64,000 nt of DNA from Culex pipiens pallens (taxonomy: Eukaryota; Arthropoda; Insecta; Diptera; Culicidae): contig NC_068938.1 in NCBI RefSeq assembly GCF_016801865.2, positions 7,015,101 through 7,079,100 of the forward strand. Direction: 5' to 3'. Below the pieces are notes generated by a model. It saw nothing but the letters and a program-made list of their open reading frames with translations. It did not search any database and was not told the origin of the DNA. This document shows, piece after piece, positions 1 through 13,620 of the stretch. How positions within the stretch are numbered: the stretch's first letter is position 1; each line of letters starts with the position of its first letter. The translations under genes were made by a program, and so were the position numbers.

Positions 1-2490
1 GGACTGTACAAACATTTTACTGATAGTTCATGCAAGAGGTATCTCATATATGCTCTTGTTTTTGCTTTTTTTTTCATGTTGTATAGATAATTGAATGATT
101 TCGATATGGGTATCAATAGACGAAAATTTTTGCAAAGAATGTTACCACATTTACCAACAATTTTACCAATTTAAACTTTAAAACACATACATGTAAAATA
201 CCTTTTTAACGAACTACTGTATTTGTCGAGTGTACTATTTTATTTACAATTTGTACAATTTGAGTATTAAATGATTATTTTATTGATTCGCAAAATATTC
301 AAGTTTTTAGTGCAAAATTGAAAAAAGGTCATATTATCCTTTTTTTTAAATGCAATTTTTTATAATTATTTTTATTAACTTTGGAAATTTTTTTCTTCAC
401 TGAAAACTTTTATTTTGTAAAAATCTTTACAATATTTCGATCATTTGATTATAAAAAAACTATTTCTGTAATTTTTTTCAAAAGCTGTGCTTTTAAATAT
501 GCTACATTATAAAATCATGCCTGGTCTGCGGTCTGAGAAGATTTATTTCAAAAGGGTTATCTTCGTTATCGCCGGACAATAAAACTATCGGCGATCATTT
601 ATGCAAACAGGTGCAATGTAATCTTGTAAATAAAAATGCAGATTTCATCATATATTTCAAAAGATAAGTTTTGATGAAAAGTAAAGTCAAAAAGTTTTTA
701 ATTTTTAGTAAACATTAAATGTTTTTGTTTTGTTTTAGAAATGGCTCTTTTTTCACTAACATTATTATTTGAAGAAAATATATTGTGAGAAAATCCGCAA
801 CTTTGAGCAGTTTCAACTTCCAAAATTAAAACTTTCTACCTGCAGATTTGTGCGTGCGATTTGTGTCTCCGAAATAAAATCACAGCCGGCGTAGATTAAG
901 CGATGACTGCTTCACTCAAACAAACCATCTCAATTTCTCGAGAAATTTCTAAACTCCACGGCGCGGGCGAGTAATTAAATTTTAAGCCCCTCGTCAGCAT
1001 CCCGCTCGAATGAAACGCACCATTAAAAAAAAACAGTCAGTCATTCGTGCACGAAAACATTAATTTCACGCCTCCGTCATCAAGCCGGGTAGAGACTTTC
1101 AGCGAGCGTGCGACATTGTCATCGTTTCGCCAAATTAATATCTGTATTGACATTGCGCGAAACAATGCGGTGGGAATTTTAAAACTGTAGTATGACAGAC
1201 CACTTGACAGTGCGGTCATTATTTGCTAAACTCTTCTCAAGGGGGGTCACTTTCTACTCGGGTATTTGGCCAGCATCGTAGCAGGCCGCGGGGAAGCGGT
1301 CAACGGCCTGGTGTAGTCGCTTTTGCCAACCTTGGCATTGACTTTGAAAGCTTTACAAGAAACTTTTATTTCAAAATAAAAAAAAGATTTTTTTTTCATT
1401 TAAAATGTTGTATTGCTGATCAACACTAAAGCATGTCCCGTGAGTCACGTGCAGTCACGGTATCAACTCAAGTACAAGAGCTTCGAAAGAGGTGTTAAGC
1501 AGCGTGTCTGAGAACCGGCGCGAATTCGATTTCTTCGCGCTAGACAAGCTGTTGATTAATCCAATTGTGGGATCCGCAACCCGTGGCCATTCCTCAATCG
1601 ATCTTCTTTCTCTTGGTTTCTTTCCTTCACTTAACATAACCCAAGATTTCATGGCATGCCTGGAATCGGATTAATTGAACAGTTGTGTGTGTCAGTCGCG
1701 GTCGATCGGTCGTAGAAACCACACTAACCTACTTTGATGGTGACGACGGGCTGGGGCTTGTCGCGCAGTCTGTGCCATGCCATGAATGAAAACAATGACA
1801 TTTCTACGCGTGCTGCGTCGAGGAGAAAACAAAAGTTTTCGTTCTCGATTCACGACGGCGTCGCGATGTTTGACACGAGGCTGGAATGTCCGCGCGACGT
1901 TATGACGGCCGCCACTTTGGGGTCATTGAACCGGTTGCGGGTATTCGTCGGGCGTTGGCGTACTGCAGAGGACATTTCTCTTTTATTCTGGCGGAGAAAG
2001 GACTGCTAAAAAAAGTGTTGAAAAGAAAGATGATTGGGAGAGTTGAACCCCGAGACCAGCGGGTTAGTGAGCTCATCACAAAAGACCTACTTTGATCATG
2101 CCAACAATTAAATAAACTTAACAAAAACGAACAATTAACGTTTTCTTACCGTGCCTTGGATTAAGCAAATAAAAACGAAATTAATGGGATGCAAAAACTT
2201 GTTTCGCGAGTTTTTTTTTCAGCAAAAAAAAAAGATGAAAGAAGACGTCTGCAAAATCCGAAGGAAGATCCCACTCACCGGGTGCAGATTTGTACGCGTT
2301 TGTTTGTTTGTTGTTTGTGCAAATATACAGGACGTTGATGTTTAGCTGTTGATCTTGGGGAATAGCATCTTGAGCAGTACCAGCTCGGTAAACCGGCTTC
2401 GCGTCGCCATGGTGACGATTAAGTCAGCGGCGTTCAACGGATTATTCCCTCTTGGAGCTTATGAGTTTGTGAGGACAGCAGCTAAAGTGT
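1..2490. other. Non-coding, no gene supported
   Basis: Positions 1-860 are AT-rich with many homopolymer runs. About 861-2490 is less AT-rich and mostly looks like unique sequence. The short open frames here have no recognisable domain and mostly no convincing ATG context. The less AT-rich part could hold an upstream non-coding exon or regulatory DNA of a neighbouring gene, but nothing in the sequence proves it. Confidence 0.6.
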
Positions 2491-3720
2491 GAACTCAGAT
2501 TGACTCATAAGATTGTAGTTTTATTGGTTATGTAAATGTAGATGTTGTGAATATGAATATAAATTAAGTCATTCCAAGAAATTATTAATTAGTAACCTAG
2601 AATCGAGCGTTAAAAAAAGTTTAAAAGTTCACCTATGAAATTTTCACCAGTTCCTGATTTAAAATTACACATTTTTGACTCTGTCACCGTTCCCAGGTAT
2701 AATGTTACCATTAATTCTTTTACTGTATAAATTTAGCAACAAATTTCAAAATAGTATTTCCGTGTACCTACTTTTTACTAGCCATTATTAATACCTAAAA
2801 CTTTGCTGAAGTCACCGAACCGATCAAAAAATTCCTTCAAAAGATACAGATTTTTGAATATTTACGTACCATTTTTGTATGGAAAGCTGGACAATTTTAT
2901 GGATACTTGTATGGGTGAAACAATGACACAAAATAGCTCCAAAATGTTTGGGCCAATTAAAAAAAAAATACAAATAAAATCCATTTCCGAAATCCGGGGA
3001 AAATTGGTTGAATCGGAAGGGGTTACTTTTTACTTGGTTGAAAAATTAGGGTGGTCCACGATCAGGTTGTTCATAAATTTTAACTTTTCAGGAATATTTT
3101 TGTGATTTATTTTCTCTTGGGCATATCAATTTAAGCAACTTTGCCCAAGACAGCAACATTTAATCTCGCAATCTACACCTTCTACGATTTTGTCTACAGA
3201 ATCAGAGCTAACCCTTAAAAATCCATGTTTTATCGTAGAAATTCAAAGATAAAAGTTTTAGAAAAATGTAATGTTCTGAGGACATTTAGGGCTTAAAAAA
3301 TCAAACATTTTCGTTTTTGAAAAAATAATCTTGTACTCAAGGGTCAAAAGTTAAAGTAATTTTAAGGCAAAAAATTAAAATTTTAGGCTCAAATATCTTA
3401 AAAAATGATCATTTTGGATTCTTTTAAAAATGATTTATGTCTAAATTCATAACCAATTTTTTTCCGGTTTTTACATGGTTGGGTCGCAACGAATTAAACT
3501 CAAACTGAAGGTGTAAATCTTTGAGCTAGTTAACCTACTTTACCAAAACAATTCATAAAACATCGTTTAATGTGTCTAATCGTATCTAATGAAATGATCG
3601 TACAACTTCGTAGGCCGATGCTAAAAAGCAATAATGTTCCATTTTTATGCTCAACATTAGTTCAAATTAAGGTTCGATATATCTTTCTATCCTTATCGCA
3701 AGCAACACTAAAACACTGCT
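2491..3720. repeat. AT-rich dispersed-repeat sequence
   Basis: No gene is visible. The stretch at about 2790-2900 (motifs CCGATCAAAAAATTCC, TACAGATTTTTGAATA) recurs in the same sense near 18480-18545 and inverted near 15800-15890. The stretch at about 3040-3200 (TTAGGGTGGTCCACGATCAG, then TCTACACCTTCTACGAT) recurs near 12805-12965. These are old dispersed repeats with no ends that I could define. Confidence 0.5.
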
Positions 3721-5480
3721 CGTAAAAGCTCAAATTAAGCCGTTAATTGGCAATCAGTTGGAAAATTTGGGACCTCATTCCCAGTAAATCAACCCTAAAC
3801 TTTACGATCGCCGATCTTTATCACCTGATCACCAAATGGGGCGCGTGTGCACACCTTAAAACTGACTCCTCTCTTCCCTCTCTATCCATGATTCGAAAGT
3901 CCCCGGAAGTGTCGAATTTTTAGTTTTGTTTCCATTGACACGAATTTCCATACGCGGCTAATCGACGCAGCTTTGCTTAACGGGTCAGGCGAAAAAAAGT
4001 GGCTCATCGATCGCCCCCAAGTGAGAGTTGGCCGCCCAAAAAAAAAATGGCAAACAACAATTTAAGTCCACCCGAAAATTGCAGAGTTTCGATTGATTTC
4101 GCGAAATCGAAAATGACACGAATTAATTCAGCGCACTTTTAATTTTCAAACAAACAAGTGCATCAGAGAAAAAGCTCCGAAAGTGCAAATAAAGTCGGTT
4201 TTGGGGAAGATGCTTTTATCTTGTTTTTTTTTTTTTTTTTTTTTTTTCAATTATGGTCATCAGCGTTTTGTTTTTCTCCTTTGGCGGCGATATGCCGCCT
4301 GAAGCCGATTCGATATCGCCGGTCCGATGGATTTTGTTCAAAGTCAAGTTCATTCGCCATGATCATGGTCTTTTGTGTGGTTGCACGAGGCAAACACACT
4401 TGGTTATAAAATTGATAATGTGTTATTTGATCATTTTTGTATTTTTAGTGTATTTTAGTTTGGTTGTTTATGAATTTTTCTTTTAATTTTTCTTCAAGTT
4501 TGTTAAGTAAAGTTTTTTAAACTTCAAAAAATGAGAAGCAAACTTTGCTTTTCTTGAAAAATCTAGAGATCTTTTTGTATTTTTGTTTGGTAATTTTCGG
4601 ATTTAATCAATTCAAATCGAATCAAATCACATTATTTTGAACCGTAAATTCGCCCAAAACAAATCCACCGTGCCCAGCCTAACCCGGGTGGGCGAAAGCA
4701 AAAATGAAAAAAATATAATTAATAGCCTGGCGTAATTTCTTCGCTGATTGACGCGAACCGGTGGCTTTTCCCCCCAAAACTAACTCACGTAAACCCAAAA
4801 CCAAGCCCCCACCTCGTGCTTAAATTTCATACCGCATTCGACTCATCTTTTCCCAAACCAGAAAGGAAGTAAAGAACGAATTCAAACGTGCCAAACTGGA
4901 ATCGAGGGAAATTGCCCAAACGGGGTAATTGCGAACCCAATTTAGGGTCCGAATGATCAGTTTTGCTCATTCGAGATGCACATCAGCACATCGGGCTTAA
5001 GCATAAACATTGAACCGAAGAAGGTAATCGTAATCGATTTGCTGGGCGAGCTTGGCTTTTTCGAGTTGAAATCTGGGTAGAGTTCAATCACTCTGCTTAC
5101 CCCTCCCGTCTTAATTCGGAAATGAGTTCTAACAGTACCTGCTGCTTGCTTGCTTTATTACCGTTGACCCTTAATCTGGGTTTTGGGCAATTTAAATCAA
5201 TCAACTCTAGTCCGTTTTATTAGCCGCGGCGCAAATTGAATCTAACAGTACCTTTGCAAAGTTTCCGCGAATAAGTGCAATTTGCGCGCCCAACTGTGCC
5301 AAACTGTCTCAAAAATTCATCTTCCGTGGCCCGCCCAAAACGGCCAATTTATGCAATGTTTGTGTGTGTGCGAAGATGATCATCTTGTGTCTTCTGCTTT
5401 TGGGCTATAAACCGGCTCCAGGCTGCATAAAAACAAATTACCTTTTTATATCTGCGTCAAATTAACAAAAAAAAAGTCTG
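3721..5480. other. Non-coding, mostly unique sequence
   Basis: This interval is less AT-rich than its neighbours and lacks obvious inverted repeats. It contains a 24-base poly-T run at 4224-4247. Open frames here are short and pass through the poly-T run, so I do not call a gene. It may be regulatory or intronic DNA. Confidence 0.45.
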
Positions 5481-7500
5481 GAGCGGTTTCATTAAATCCA
5501 GGTTTTGAGTGCACAGATTGCTGGTAATTTATAGGACGTTGAGTAAGGAAGTAGGGTTCTGCTGGTAGACTTTGAAAAAGCTTTCTGAGATTTTCAAATC
5601 ATATATATATATATGTATATTTTAATTGTTATATTTGGTTTGAACATTGTTCATTTTACAATAAATTTGTCCACTCAAATTATGTTCAAACATTTTTTAA
5701 CATTTATTTTTAGTGATCCACCAAATCTGATAGAATCAAATACAATTTTTGAGTATTTGAGATGGTGCTTTTTGAGTTTTAAATAATTTTATAAATTGAT
5801 TCATCCAAATTATAACATTTTTGCAAAAAAAACATAACTTTAATTCTTAAAACTGATTTATTTTTTAAATAAAACTTCTAAAGGGTTATTTAAGAACAAT
5901 GTGACCATGTAATCCCCTGGAAGAAAAATAAAATTCCAAGATTACTATCATTGAGATATACTCAAATTTTTGTATGCTGGAAATTTAGTAATTTTTCTCT
6001 TTTTAAATAAAAGAAAATTCCAAGAAGTATACAGAGAAGTTCCCTAGAATTTACAAAACATAAAAATTATTTCAATTAATTTCTTTTTCAATTTGTATGA
6101 AGCAATATGGAAAAAATGAAAATTATTTAAAATGAGTTGAGCTAATGAGCTAACCAATTGACCCTCAATGTTCAATCGATGATATCTTGAAAACCATTAA
6201 TCAGATTTTCAATGTTAAAAACCCGCAGAAAAATATTTTGTACGATCAGCCTGTACGAGGTTTGATTCAACATTTTTTTTTGTATATAATCAACGACGAT
6301 TTTGCGTTGAAACAAACATTGATATTCTCAATTCCACAAAAATCTTTTGTTGTTTTGAAAAAGTTGCTTTGACGTTTAGCGTTGATTCAACAAAAATCTT
6401 GATTTTCTAAATCAACAAAATGTTTTGTTGATTCAAATATGCTTTTTTTTCTGCATGAAGTAAAACTTGTGTGAATTTTTCTCAACTTTTTTGAAAAAAA
6501 CTATTTTCAGATTTTTGAAATTACCACTTACTTTTCGAATGGGCTTAAATCATATTATGGTTTATTAGGTAGAACATCTTTTTTTTTTAATTTTCTTTTT
6601 TTCTTCCCAAAAGCCATGGTCGGATCAACAAAATAACAAATATTCTTTTTGCTAAGATGGACAAGAATAAACACAATGAAAAAAAGTACAATAATTTAAC
6701 CTAAAAATGGTTACAACTAAAAAACAGTGCATTTTATCGCAATGTTATAAAAAATCTTTTAGAATTCAATTTTACATCCAAAAATTACTTTATTAAAAAA
6801 AATCGTCTACCAAAACATATGAAAAAATAAATAAAAATATATTTTTATGATAAAAAGTTATTTAAAAAAATGGTAAATTTCCTTAGAGTACAACCTACAA
6901 CCTTCTAGAGATACTGATTTTTAAATGTTTTCATAGCATTTTTTTATGGACAGCTTCCAAATTTATGAAGGAACTAATGATGAAAAATGGCTTATTTTAA
7001 CATAAGGAATCGATGGACAAAATTTCACATAAATAAAAAAAAGGTCGATTTGAAATATTCTCGAGAATTTCTGTACACGAAATAATAAATACAGAGTAGA
7101 GCTCTCGTTTTTCATAACGTTCAATTAGGCTAGAACAAAAATATTTGAAGCTTGAAGAATTTGGAAAACAATATTTCATTAATTTGTTGAATTCATTGGA
7201 ATTAGCAACTGTCCAAATTGATCAAAAAACTACAAAAAATCTAGATTTTTTAACTTTTGCAATACAATTTTGTTTGGACTGTCCAACGTCCTCCATTTTT
7301 TCTATAGAAACTTTAAAAGAGAAACCAATGATACAAATTTTCTTCTTTGAACATAAGTAGTCGATGGACACAGAACTTAAAAATTAAAAAAAATCAATTA
7401 AAAGTAGATTTGAGATAGCGTACAAATTTTTTCAAGAGGTAATTCCTTTTATTTGGACTGGTTTAGTTTGACAAATATAAAATAAAAGATAAAACTATGA
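5481..7500. other. AT-rich non-coding sequence
   Basis: I see no gene. A short (AT)n tract lies at about 5601-5620. The rest is strongly AT-rich with many A and T runs, resembling decayed repeat sequence. Confidence 0.5.
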
Positions 7501-8317
7501 TTAAGTAAATAAGAAAAACTCTTGCGCCCACCCTAAACCCCCAGGATTTCCCACCGCAAAGTGCAACGAAAGATGTGCACTTTTGGTGCGCGCTTCAGCA
7601 ATACGAGGAATGTCCGGCAAACCGGTTCTTAACCCGGGGGCCCCCAGGTCAGCCGTGGAATTTAATGAAGGATCAAGTTCGTCGTTGCGTGCCCTTTTTT
7701 TTTTTTGCTGCTGCTGCCCGGCGCAAACGTGCCAAAAATCCACTGAATGAGGCTTTTAAGATGGAACTGGCCCGCGGGTAAGATGCTACATTTTGATATC
7801 CCAGCGGCGATGGCGTTAAGACTTGTTGTGAAGTTGGCAAGTCAAAATACTCATAAATTTTGCGGAATGCTTTTTTCAATTACGCGGGTTGTATAATTTG
7901 GTTTTGAGGTGGGGTCGGTTAACTGGGGAACTGTTAATTAATTTTAAAACACTTGCTAAACAAATAAAATAAAACTTGAATGGATAGTTTAGATTTTCTC
8001 AGAAGCGATTTGCATGCTTTTCAAATTATAAATTCATGTTTCTTCAAAGTACCTGCCCATTAATCACGAACAAAAAAATACTTTAATCACGCCGAGGTGC
8101 CACTCTCGTTTTCAACTTTGCTCATCCACGAATCGATTACAGCGTGCTAATAGATCGTTCAATGGGTGCTCTATAGGTCTTGGGCCTGAGGGCACTTGCT
8201 CATGAAAAGCGGTGCTCTGGTTCTGTACTATAAGCAGACTTGTTCTGCGTATAATCAACAAATTGGTTCAGCGTCAGTTGGCTGCTTCGCGGCAACATCA
8301 AGAGCAACAAACAATAT
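7501..8317. other. Non-coding, mostly unique sequence
   Basis: GC content is higher than in the flanks. Short open frames on both strands overlap each other and have no recognisable domain. I see no supported gene. Confidence 0.45.
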
Positions 8318-10174
8318 TACAGTCATGCCCCGGTTTTGCACGTCTCGGAGCTTATGGGATTTTGGCTATATGGGAGACATTGGCTATAAACCTATGACAA
8401 ATCATCCAAACTTCAAAAAATTATAGTGTTTTGGAATCGGGATGATATCAGCAATCCATTGCAGTTATTGCAGTTATATGAAAATTTTCACAAAATACGT
8501 ATTTTCCAGTATTTTGAAAATATAATGTTATTGCAATATGGGTATCAAATGATCGGTATTTTTTCATACATTTCGAATGTAGTAACACACAATTTTGAAA
8601 ATACTCAACATTTTCACAAAACTACGTATATTTGAAAAAGTACTCCAAATTTCAGTTTTTTACAATATGGATATCAAATGATCGAGATTTATTCATACAT
8701 TTCGAATGCAGTAACTTTTTTTTTTGAAAATACACAAAATTTTCACAAAGCTCCGTATTTTTGAAAAAGTACTCCAAATTTCAGTTTTTTGCAATATGGG
8801 TATCAAATATCGAGATTTTTATACATTTCGAAAGTATTAACATTTTTTTAAACACTCAAAATTTTCACAAAACTACGGATTTTCGAAAAAAATACTCAAA
8901 ATTCTGTTCTCAAAATGGGTATCAAATGATCGGGATTTTTCATACATTTTGAAAATATTAAAACAAATTTTTGAATTCCAAAAAAAAAAATCATAAAACT
9001 ACGTATTTTCGAAATAAAATACTCAAAATTTTAGTTTTAACAATATGCCTGTCAAATGATTGGGATTTTTCATACATTTCAAAAAAATTATACATTTTCT
9101 TGAAAATACTAAAAAGTTTAAAAAAACTATGTATTTAAAAAAATACAAATAAAAAAAATAATTAGAATCTCAGTTTTTTTTTAATTTGGGTGTCAAATCA
9201 TCGGAATTTTTTGTATATTTCGAAAGTGGTAAAATAAATTTATGAAAATACTCAAATCTTTCACAAAACTACGTATTTTCGAAAAAAAATCAAAATATCT
9301 GTTTTGAGCTTAACTGACTAAAATTTTGAGTATTTTTCCGAAAATACGTAGTTTTTTATTTAAAAAAAAATTATTACTTTCGAAATGTATGAGAAAATCC
9401 CGATCCCGATGATACCTTTATTGTGAAATTCTAAAACATTAAAAAAAATGAAAATACATAATTTTTTTTTATTTTGATTATTTGAAAAAAAGTGTTATTA
9501 TTTTCAAAATGTGTGAAAAAAATCCCGATCATATGAGACCCACAGTGTAAAGTACTGTAATTTTGAGTATTTTTTTCGAAAATACGTAGTATTGTGAAAT
9601 TGTTTTTAGTACTTTAAAAAAATGTGTTATTTTTTCGAAATGTATGAAAAAATACCGATCATTTGAAACCCATATTGTTAAAAACTGAAATTATGAGTAC
9701 TTTTTCAAAAGTACCGTCATCAGGGGTGACATTGGGTCTGGGGGTGTGATTGGGTCATACAAATTTCTGCATTTTTGTGTGACCCAATTTCATCCCCCAG
9801 ACCCAATGTCACCCCTGATGACGGTACATAGTTTTGTGAAAAATTTTAATATTAAAAAAAAATACTTCCGAAAAGTATGAAGCAATCTTGATCAATTGAT
9901 ACTCATATTGCAAAAACAATAATCTTGAGATTTTTTTCAATAAAAAATGTATTTCAAAAATACAGGGAAAATACGTATTTTAGTGAAATTTGTTATGTAA
10001 CTATAGTTGCAATGGATAGCTGACATCATCCCGATTCTAAAACACTATAATTTTTTGAAGCTCGGATGATTTTTCATAGGATTATAGCCAATGTCCCATA
10101 AGCTCTGCACTTCAGTTACGCACGCCTCGGTTTTGCATCCCCCATATGCGGTGCTAAACCGAGGCATGACTGTA
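8318..10174. mobile_element. Foldback transposon with head-to-head tandem repeats
   Basis: The element is bounded by TA (8318-8319 and 10173-10174) and has inverted termini: CAGTCATGCCCCGG on the left and the reverse complement of CAGTCATGCCTCGG on the right. The similarity continues inward through the shared segment around 8400-8465 and 9990-10065. Inside, a unit of roughly 115-135 bp (landmark ATGGGTATCAAATGATCGG) repeats about six times in the + sense from 8530 to 9200. It then repeats about four times inverted from 9400 to 9910, so the whole element is a head-to-head palindrome centred near 9310. A separate 115 bp MITE is nested at 9712-9826. TA ends and CAGT termini suggest a Tc1/mariner/pogo-type non-autonomous element; no transposase frame is present. 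Confidence 0.75.
9712..9826. mobile_element. 115 bp palindromic MITE, copy 1
   Basis: This is an almost perfect inverted repeat from TACCGTCATCAGGGGTGAC to its reverse complement, counting the TA at each end. It sits inside one of the inverted units of the foldback at 8318-10174, so it inserted later. A second copy of identical length lies at 49265-49379. Confidence 0.85.
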
Positions 10175-10313
10175 CCAAGAAGTGATGGATCATTGTGGGA
10201 AGCTAAAAAAAGATAAAAAGATTTTGGAATGAAACGTAAGGTATATATTTGTCCTCTTAGTGCCCTCATTGTTGTGATGATGAGCAATGAAATTGAGATA
10301 AATTTAATGTATA

Positions 10314-10420
10314 TGTACATTAGGGTGCCCAGAATATGGGACTTTTTCTCAAAATAACCCAATAAACCGTTTTCCGTTTGTGGAGCAGGGGGTCATTTTT
10401 TCTGGGCACCCTAATGTACA
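10314..10420. mobile_element. Short MITE with 20 bp terminal inverted repeats
   Basis: The left end TGTACATTAGGGTGCCCAGA is the exact reverse complement of the right end at 10401-10420. The roughly 65 bp interior is not repetitive. The element is non-autonomous and of unknown family. Confidence 0.7.
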
Positions 10421-10580
10421 TGTACATTGATAATTGATATACAATAGTATAAAACTAAAAAAAAGAAACTTTCCGTTCAATGTTTTGTTAATTGTAAAAA
10501 TGGTATTCAAAGGGTTTGCAGCACTTCTGACTTTTATTATCTCCACCAAACTAAATTAGCAAGGAAAAATCCAAACAATA

Positions 10581-11330
10581 ACCCAAAGAGCTGACCAAAG
10601 CAAAGTCTGACGATCTCAACGATGATGATGGAATGGAACCCCCAAAAAGCCCCTGACTGGCTATCGTCAATCAGTTATCCGTTGGTGTGGCGTCTCACGA
10701 CGTGATTGGCACGTTGTTGTATTGTCCGATGTCTGAGGTATTTCACATGAAAGTGAATGAAGAACCTCTTCGGAGCTGGTCAGGTTGCAAAAGAAGGTGC
10801 GCTCTATTTGAATACGCGGATCACGTCGTTTCGTCGAGGGTCCCCTCCGCAAAAGCTCCACTTGTTGTACGCGCGCTCTTTGGGCAGTTCGAAAAAAAAA
10901 ACTGGAATAAAGAGCCCAGAAAGGGGCCACCACCTCCGTGGGGGGTGCCACCACTGCTGGTTGATTGCTGACTGAGGGGGTACCTACCTGTTGAAACTAT
11001 GCTCGAAAGGTGCTGCCTTTTTTGCTTGCTTGCTTGCTTCTACTTCTGGTTATGTTGAAACTAGGACGTGTGAGACACGGTGAACTTGCAAATTTCTCCC
11101 TGCGCGAGAGTCCCGCAATCAAAGCTAGCAGCACATTGTAGGTCCCCTGACGTCACCCCGGGTGGAGAGCTATGGCCGAGCCCACCACTTTGGAGACGTC
11201 CAGCTGGGATCCGATCGTCGTACGTTGAATGGTGGATTACTTTCGCTTGTTATGAGGAGCGAGAATTAAAAAGTGGAAGTGTTTGTGGGTGGCGTTTTAA
11301 ATAGACTGAGGACGATTGATTTTGGGTAAG
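10581..11330. other. GC-richer unique non-coding island
   Basis: Open frames of 70-95 codons occur on both strands but mirror each other and show no domain. The sequence is unlike the AT-rich repeats around it. It could be a conserved regulatory block or an untranslated exon; I see no proof of either. Confidence 0.35.
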
Positions 11331-12320
11331 GTGAAGATTTGCTTTCACTTGGGAATAAATTACTTCGATTTTATATCGAAATTTTAGGTTGATGAAACGA
11401 AATAAGCTAGAAAAAGAGAATGGAAGCATTCCTGAAGTTTAGATTTCAAAAAATACGTGCAATAAGGAACACAAAACACTGAATTATTCATTCCTTCCAA
11501 AATTCCTTTTTGCTTGACTGGAAGATACTGTTGTTTATTTGCTCAATTGGCCGTGTGAAAGAGTTCAGGCATCAGCATTTTATGATCTTAAAGTCAAGGT
11601 TACTAGCAATATAGAGTTTGCCTTTCATATCGAAATTTCAACAAAACGTTCAAGTTTAGTATGGAAGCGTGAAAAGAGAATTGATGCATTCTAAATTGAT
11701 ACCAATTTTTTAGCAGTTGGGTAATTTCCTGGACCTTCGCATTTTGTTTTTTTTTTTTTAATTTCTGATTTTGTTTTTTTTATTATGATGAATCTGCAAA
11801 ATCTGCGACTGGAGAAAAATCATGATTTAAGACATAATTGAAAGTATGATCATTAGGGTGTAATAAAAAAACTTGTTTTTTCAACACAACATTTTTTGGT
11901 TTATATTCAACGATTGGTTTATTCCCCACTTGTATGGACAAAATTCATTTTTTCAAATTCCCATACAAAATTGTGATTCCTAATTCTACAGTTTTTATGA
12001 GTCTGATAAACCTTCCCATTACTAAACCACTCAAAGTTAACATCATTGAAATCAACTTATTCCGCATACATTTTGTGGAGCTGTTTATGCCTTCAAATCT
12101 AGAATCTTGATTTTCATCCTGATCGGAACACCACCTCCGTTTTATTAACTCCCTTTTTCGCCAACGCACTATGTTTTTTTTTAATTTAAGTCTTCTGATT
12201 TAAGCAAAAAAAAAATGCTTTTAACTATTTTTTAAATTATACATTGCGCGAGATGAAAATATTGAATTTTGATATTTTTCAATCATGGAGATTTAATTTA
12301 TTTTAATTCAGTTTTTTTTT
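11331..12320. other. AT-rich non-coding sequence
   Basis: I see no gene and no clear inverted repeat. The longest open frame (- strand, 11945-12169) has no recognisable features. Confidence 0.45.
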
Positions 12321-12537
12321 CCCAAGTATCATTTTATCCCAGGAGTTCTACAAGAGCTCTTCAAGATAGCTACAGCATAGCAGTTTGGACCGCGGTACGA
12401 TAAAAATCTCTTCAAAACTTCTTCAGGAGTTTGGAAGAGTACTTGAAGAGAATTTTATCCTACCGCGTTCCAAACTGCTATGCTGTAGCTATCTTGAAGA
12501 GCTCTTGTAGAACTCCTGGCAAAAAATGTTACTTGGG
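12321..12537. mobile_element. 217 bp MITE with about 100 bp arms
   Basis: The left arm (12321 to about 12425, beginning CCCAAGTATCATTTTA) is repeated inverted from about 12437 to 12537. It includes a long nearly identical stretch with landmarks GAGTTCTACAAGAGCTCTTC and CATAGCAGTTTGGA. The centre is a short spacer of about 10 bp. I could not define a target duplication. Confidence 0.8.
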
Positions 12538-13197
12538 GTACTTTATTCAATCCTTATGTCCACGTTATGTATTTATCATGCAACTCTACATACATATCAA
12601 TTAAATAAAAAAAAAAAAATGACAAAATGATTTGATGTCAGTTTTTGATAAACATTTTTCTAATTTTTTTTAACATTGTGGTCGAACAGTGTGCAGATCG
12701 AATCAAGTGGAAAATGGTTTTTCCGAAAAATTCAGAAGTTTTGGAGCATTGTTATCTTGAGAAATAATGTTGCAAATGGAAAGAGGCAACTTTTGGGTTT
12801 GTTGAAAATTAGGGTGGTTCACGATCAGGGAGATTTTGAAAATCAAACTTTTCAGGAATATTTTTGGGTTTTTTTTGTCTTCAAGAAAGCTTTATGAGGC
12901 TTGCCAATCCAAACAATTTTGTCGAAGACACTATTTTTTCTCGCGATCTACGCCTTCTACGATCAAATTTAGAGAAATCATCTTAGCAAACTTTTTCAAA
13001 TTAATTTTACCCGTTGAAACTGAATCTGCCTTCAGATCCAGCGGGCAAAATCACATGGAAAAACATAGAATTGGACAATTTCGAATTTTGTTAGGGTGGT
13101 CCCATACACTTTTCCCTTGAAAATTAAACATTAACAGATGAAAATATATGGATAGAATAATCTTGACATTATTGAAAGCCCATTGTAAATTTTTATG
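12538..13197. repeat. Dispersed repeat, no gene
   Basis: About 12800-12970 matches about 3040-3200 in the same orientation (TTAGGGTGGT..CACGATCAG and TCTACGCCTTCTACGATC). The rest is AT-rich with no coding support. Confidence 0.45.
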
Positions 13198-13620
13198 TAC
13201 AACGGTAAAAAACACGTTTAAAAATCATTTCTAATAACAAAATATGGTCCCCTTGGAACGAGCTGTCAAGTAGGACATTTTCTGTCAAGAAGGGTCACGA
13301 AGTTAATTTATAAAAATGGATTCAAAAATACATTTTAAAATTAGGCTTAAATTTTTGATATCATTTTTCGCAACGATAAAGCTTATTTTTTTGAGTGCAT
13401 TAACTCTTTGTACGAGCACAATGGATTTAAAATTGATTTATAAATCAATTTCAAAAAAATAACTTCTCGGCCCTTCTTGACAGAAAAGGTCCTACTTGAC
13501 AGCTTGTTCCAAGGGGACCATAGTTGATCTATAAAAAAATGTTGTCTTGCCAATTTTTTTTGCAATGAAATGAAAAAAAGTGATCATAATGGTTTTTCAA
13601 TCGTGTTTTTTACTGTGGTA
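13198..13620. mobile_element. 423 bp MITE with TA ends
   Basis: The terminal inverted repeat pairs the left CAACGGTAAAAAACACG with the right CGTGTTTTTTACTGTG, bounded by TA at 13198-13199 and 13619-13620. Inner arms also match inverted, including the block with GGTCCCCTTGGAACGAGCTG near 13248-13267 and its counterpart near 13498-13520. No transposase frame is present. Confidence 0.75.
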
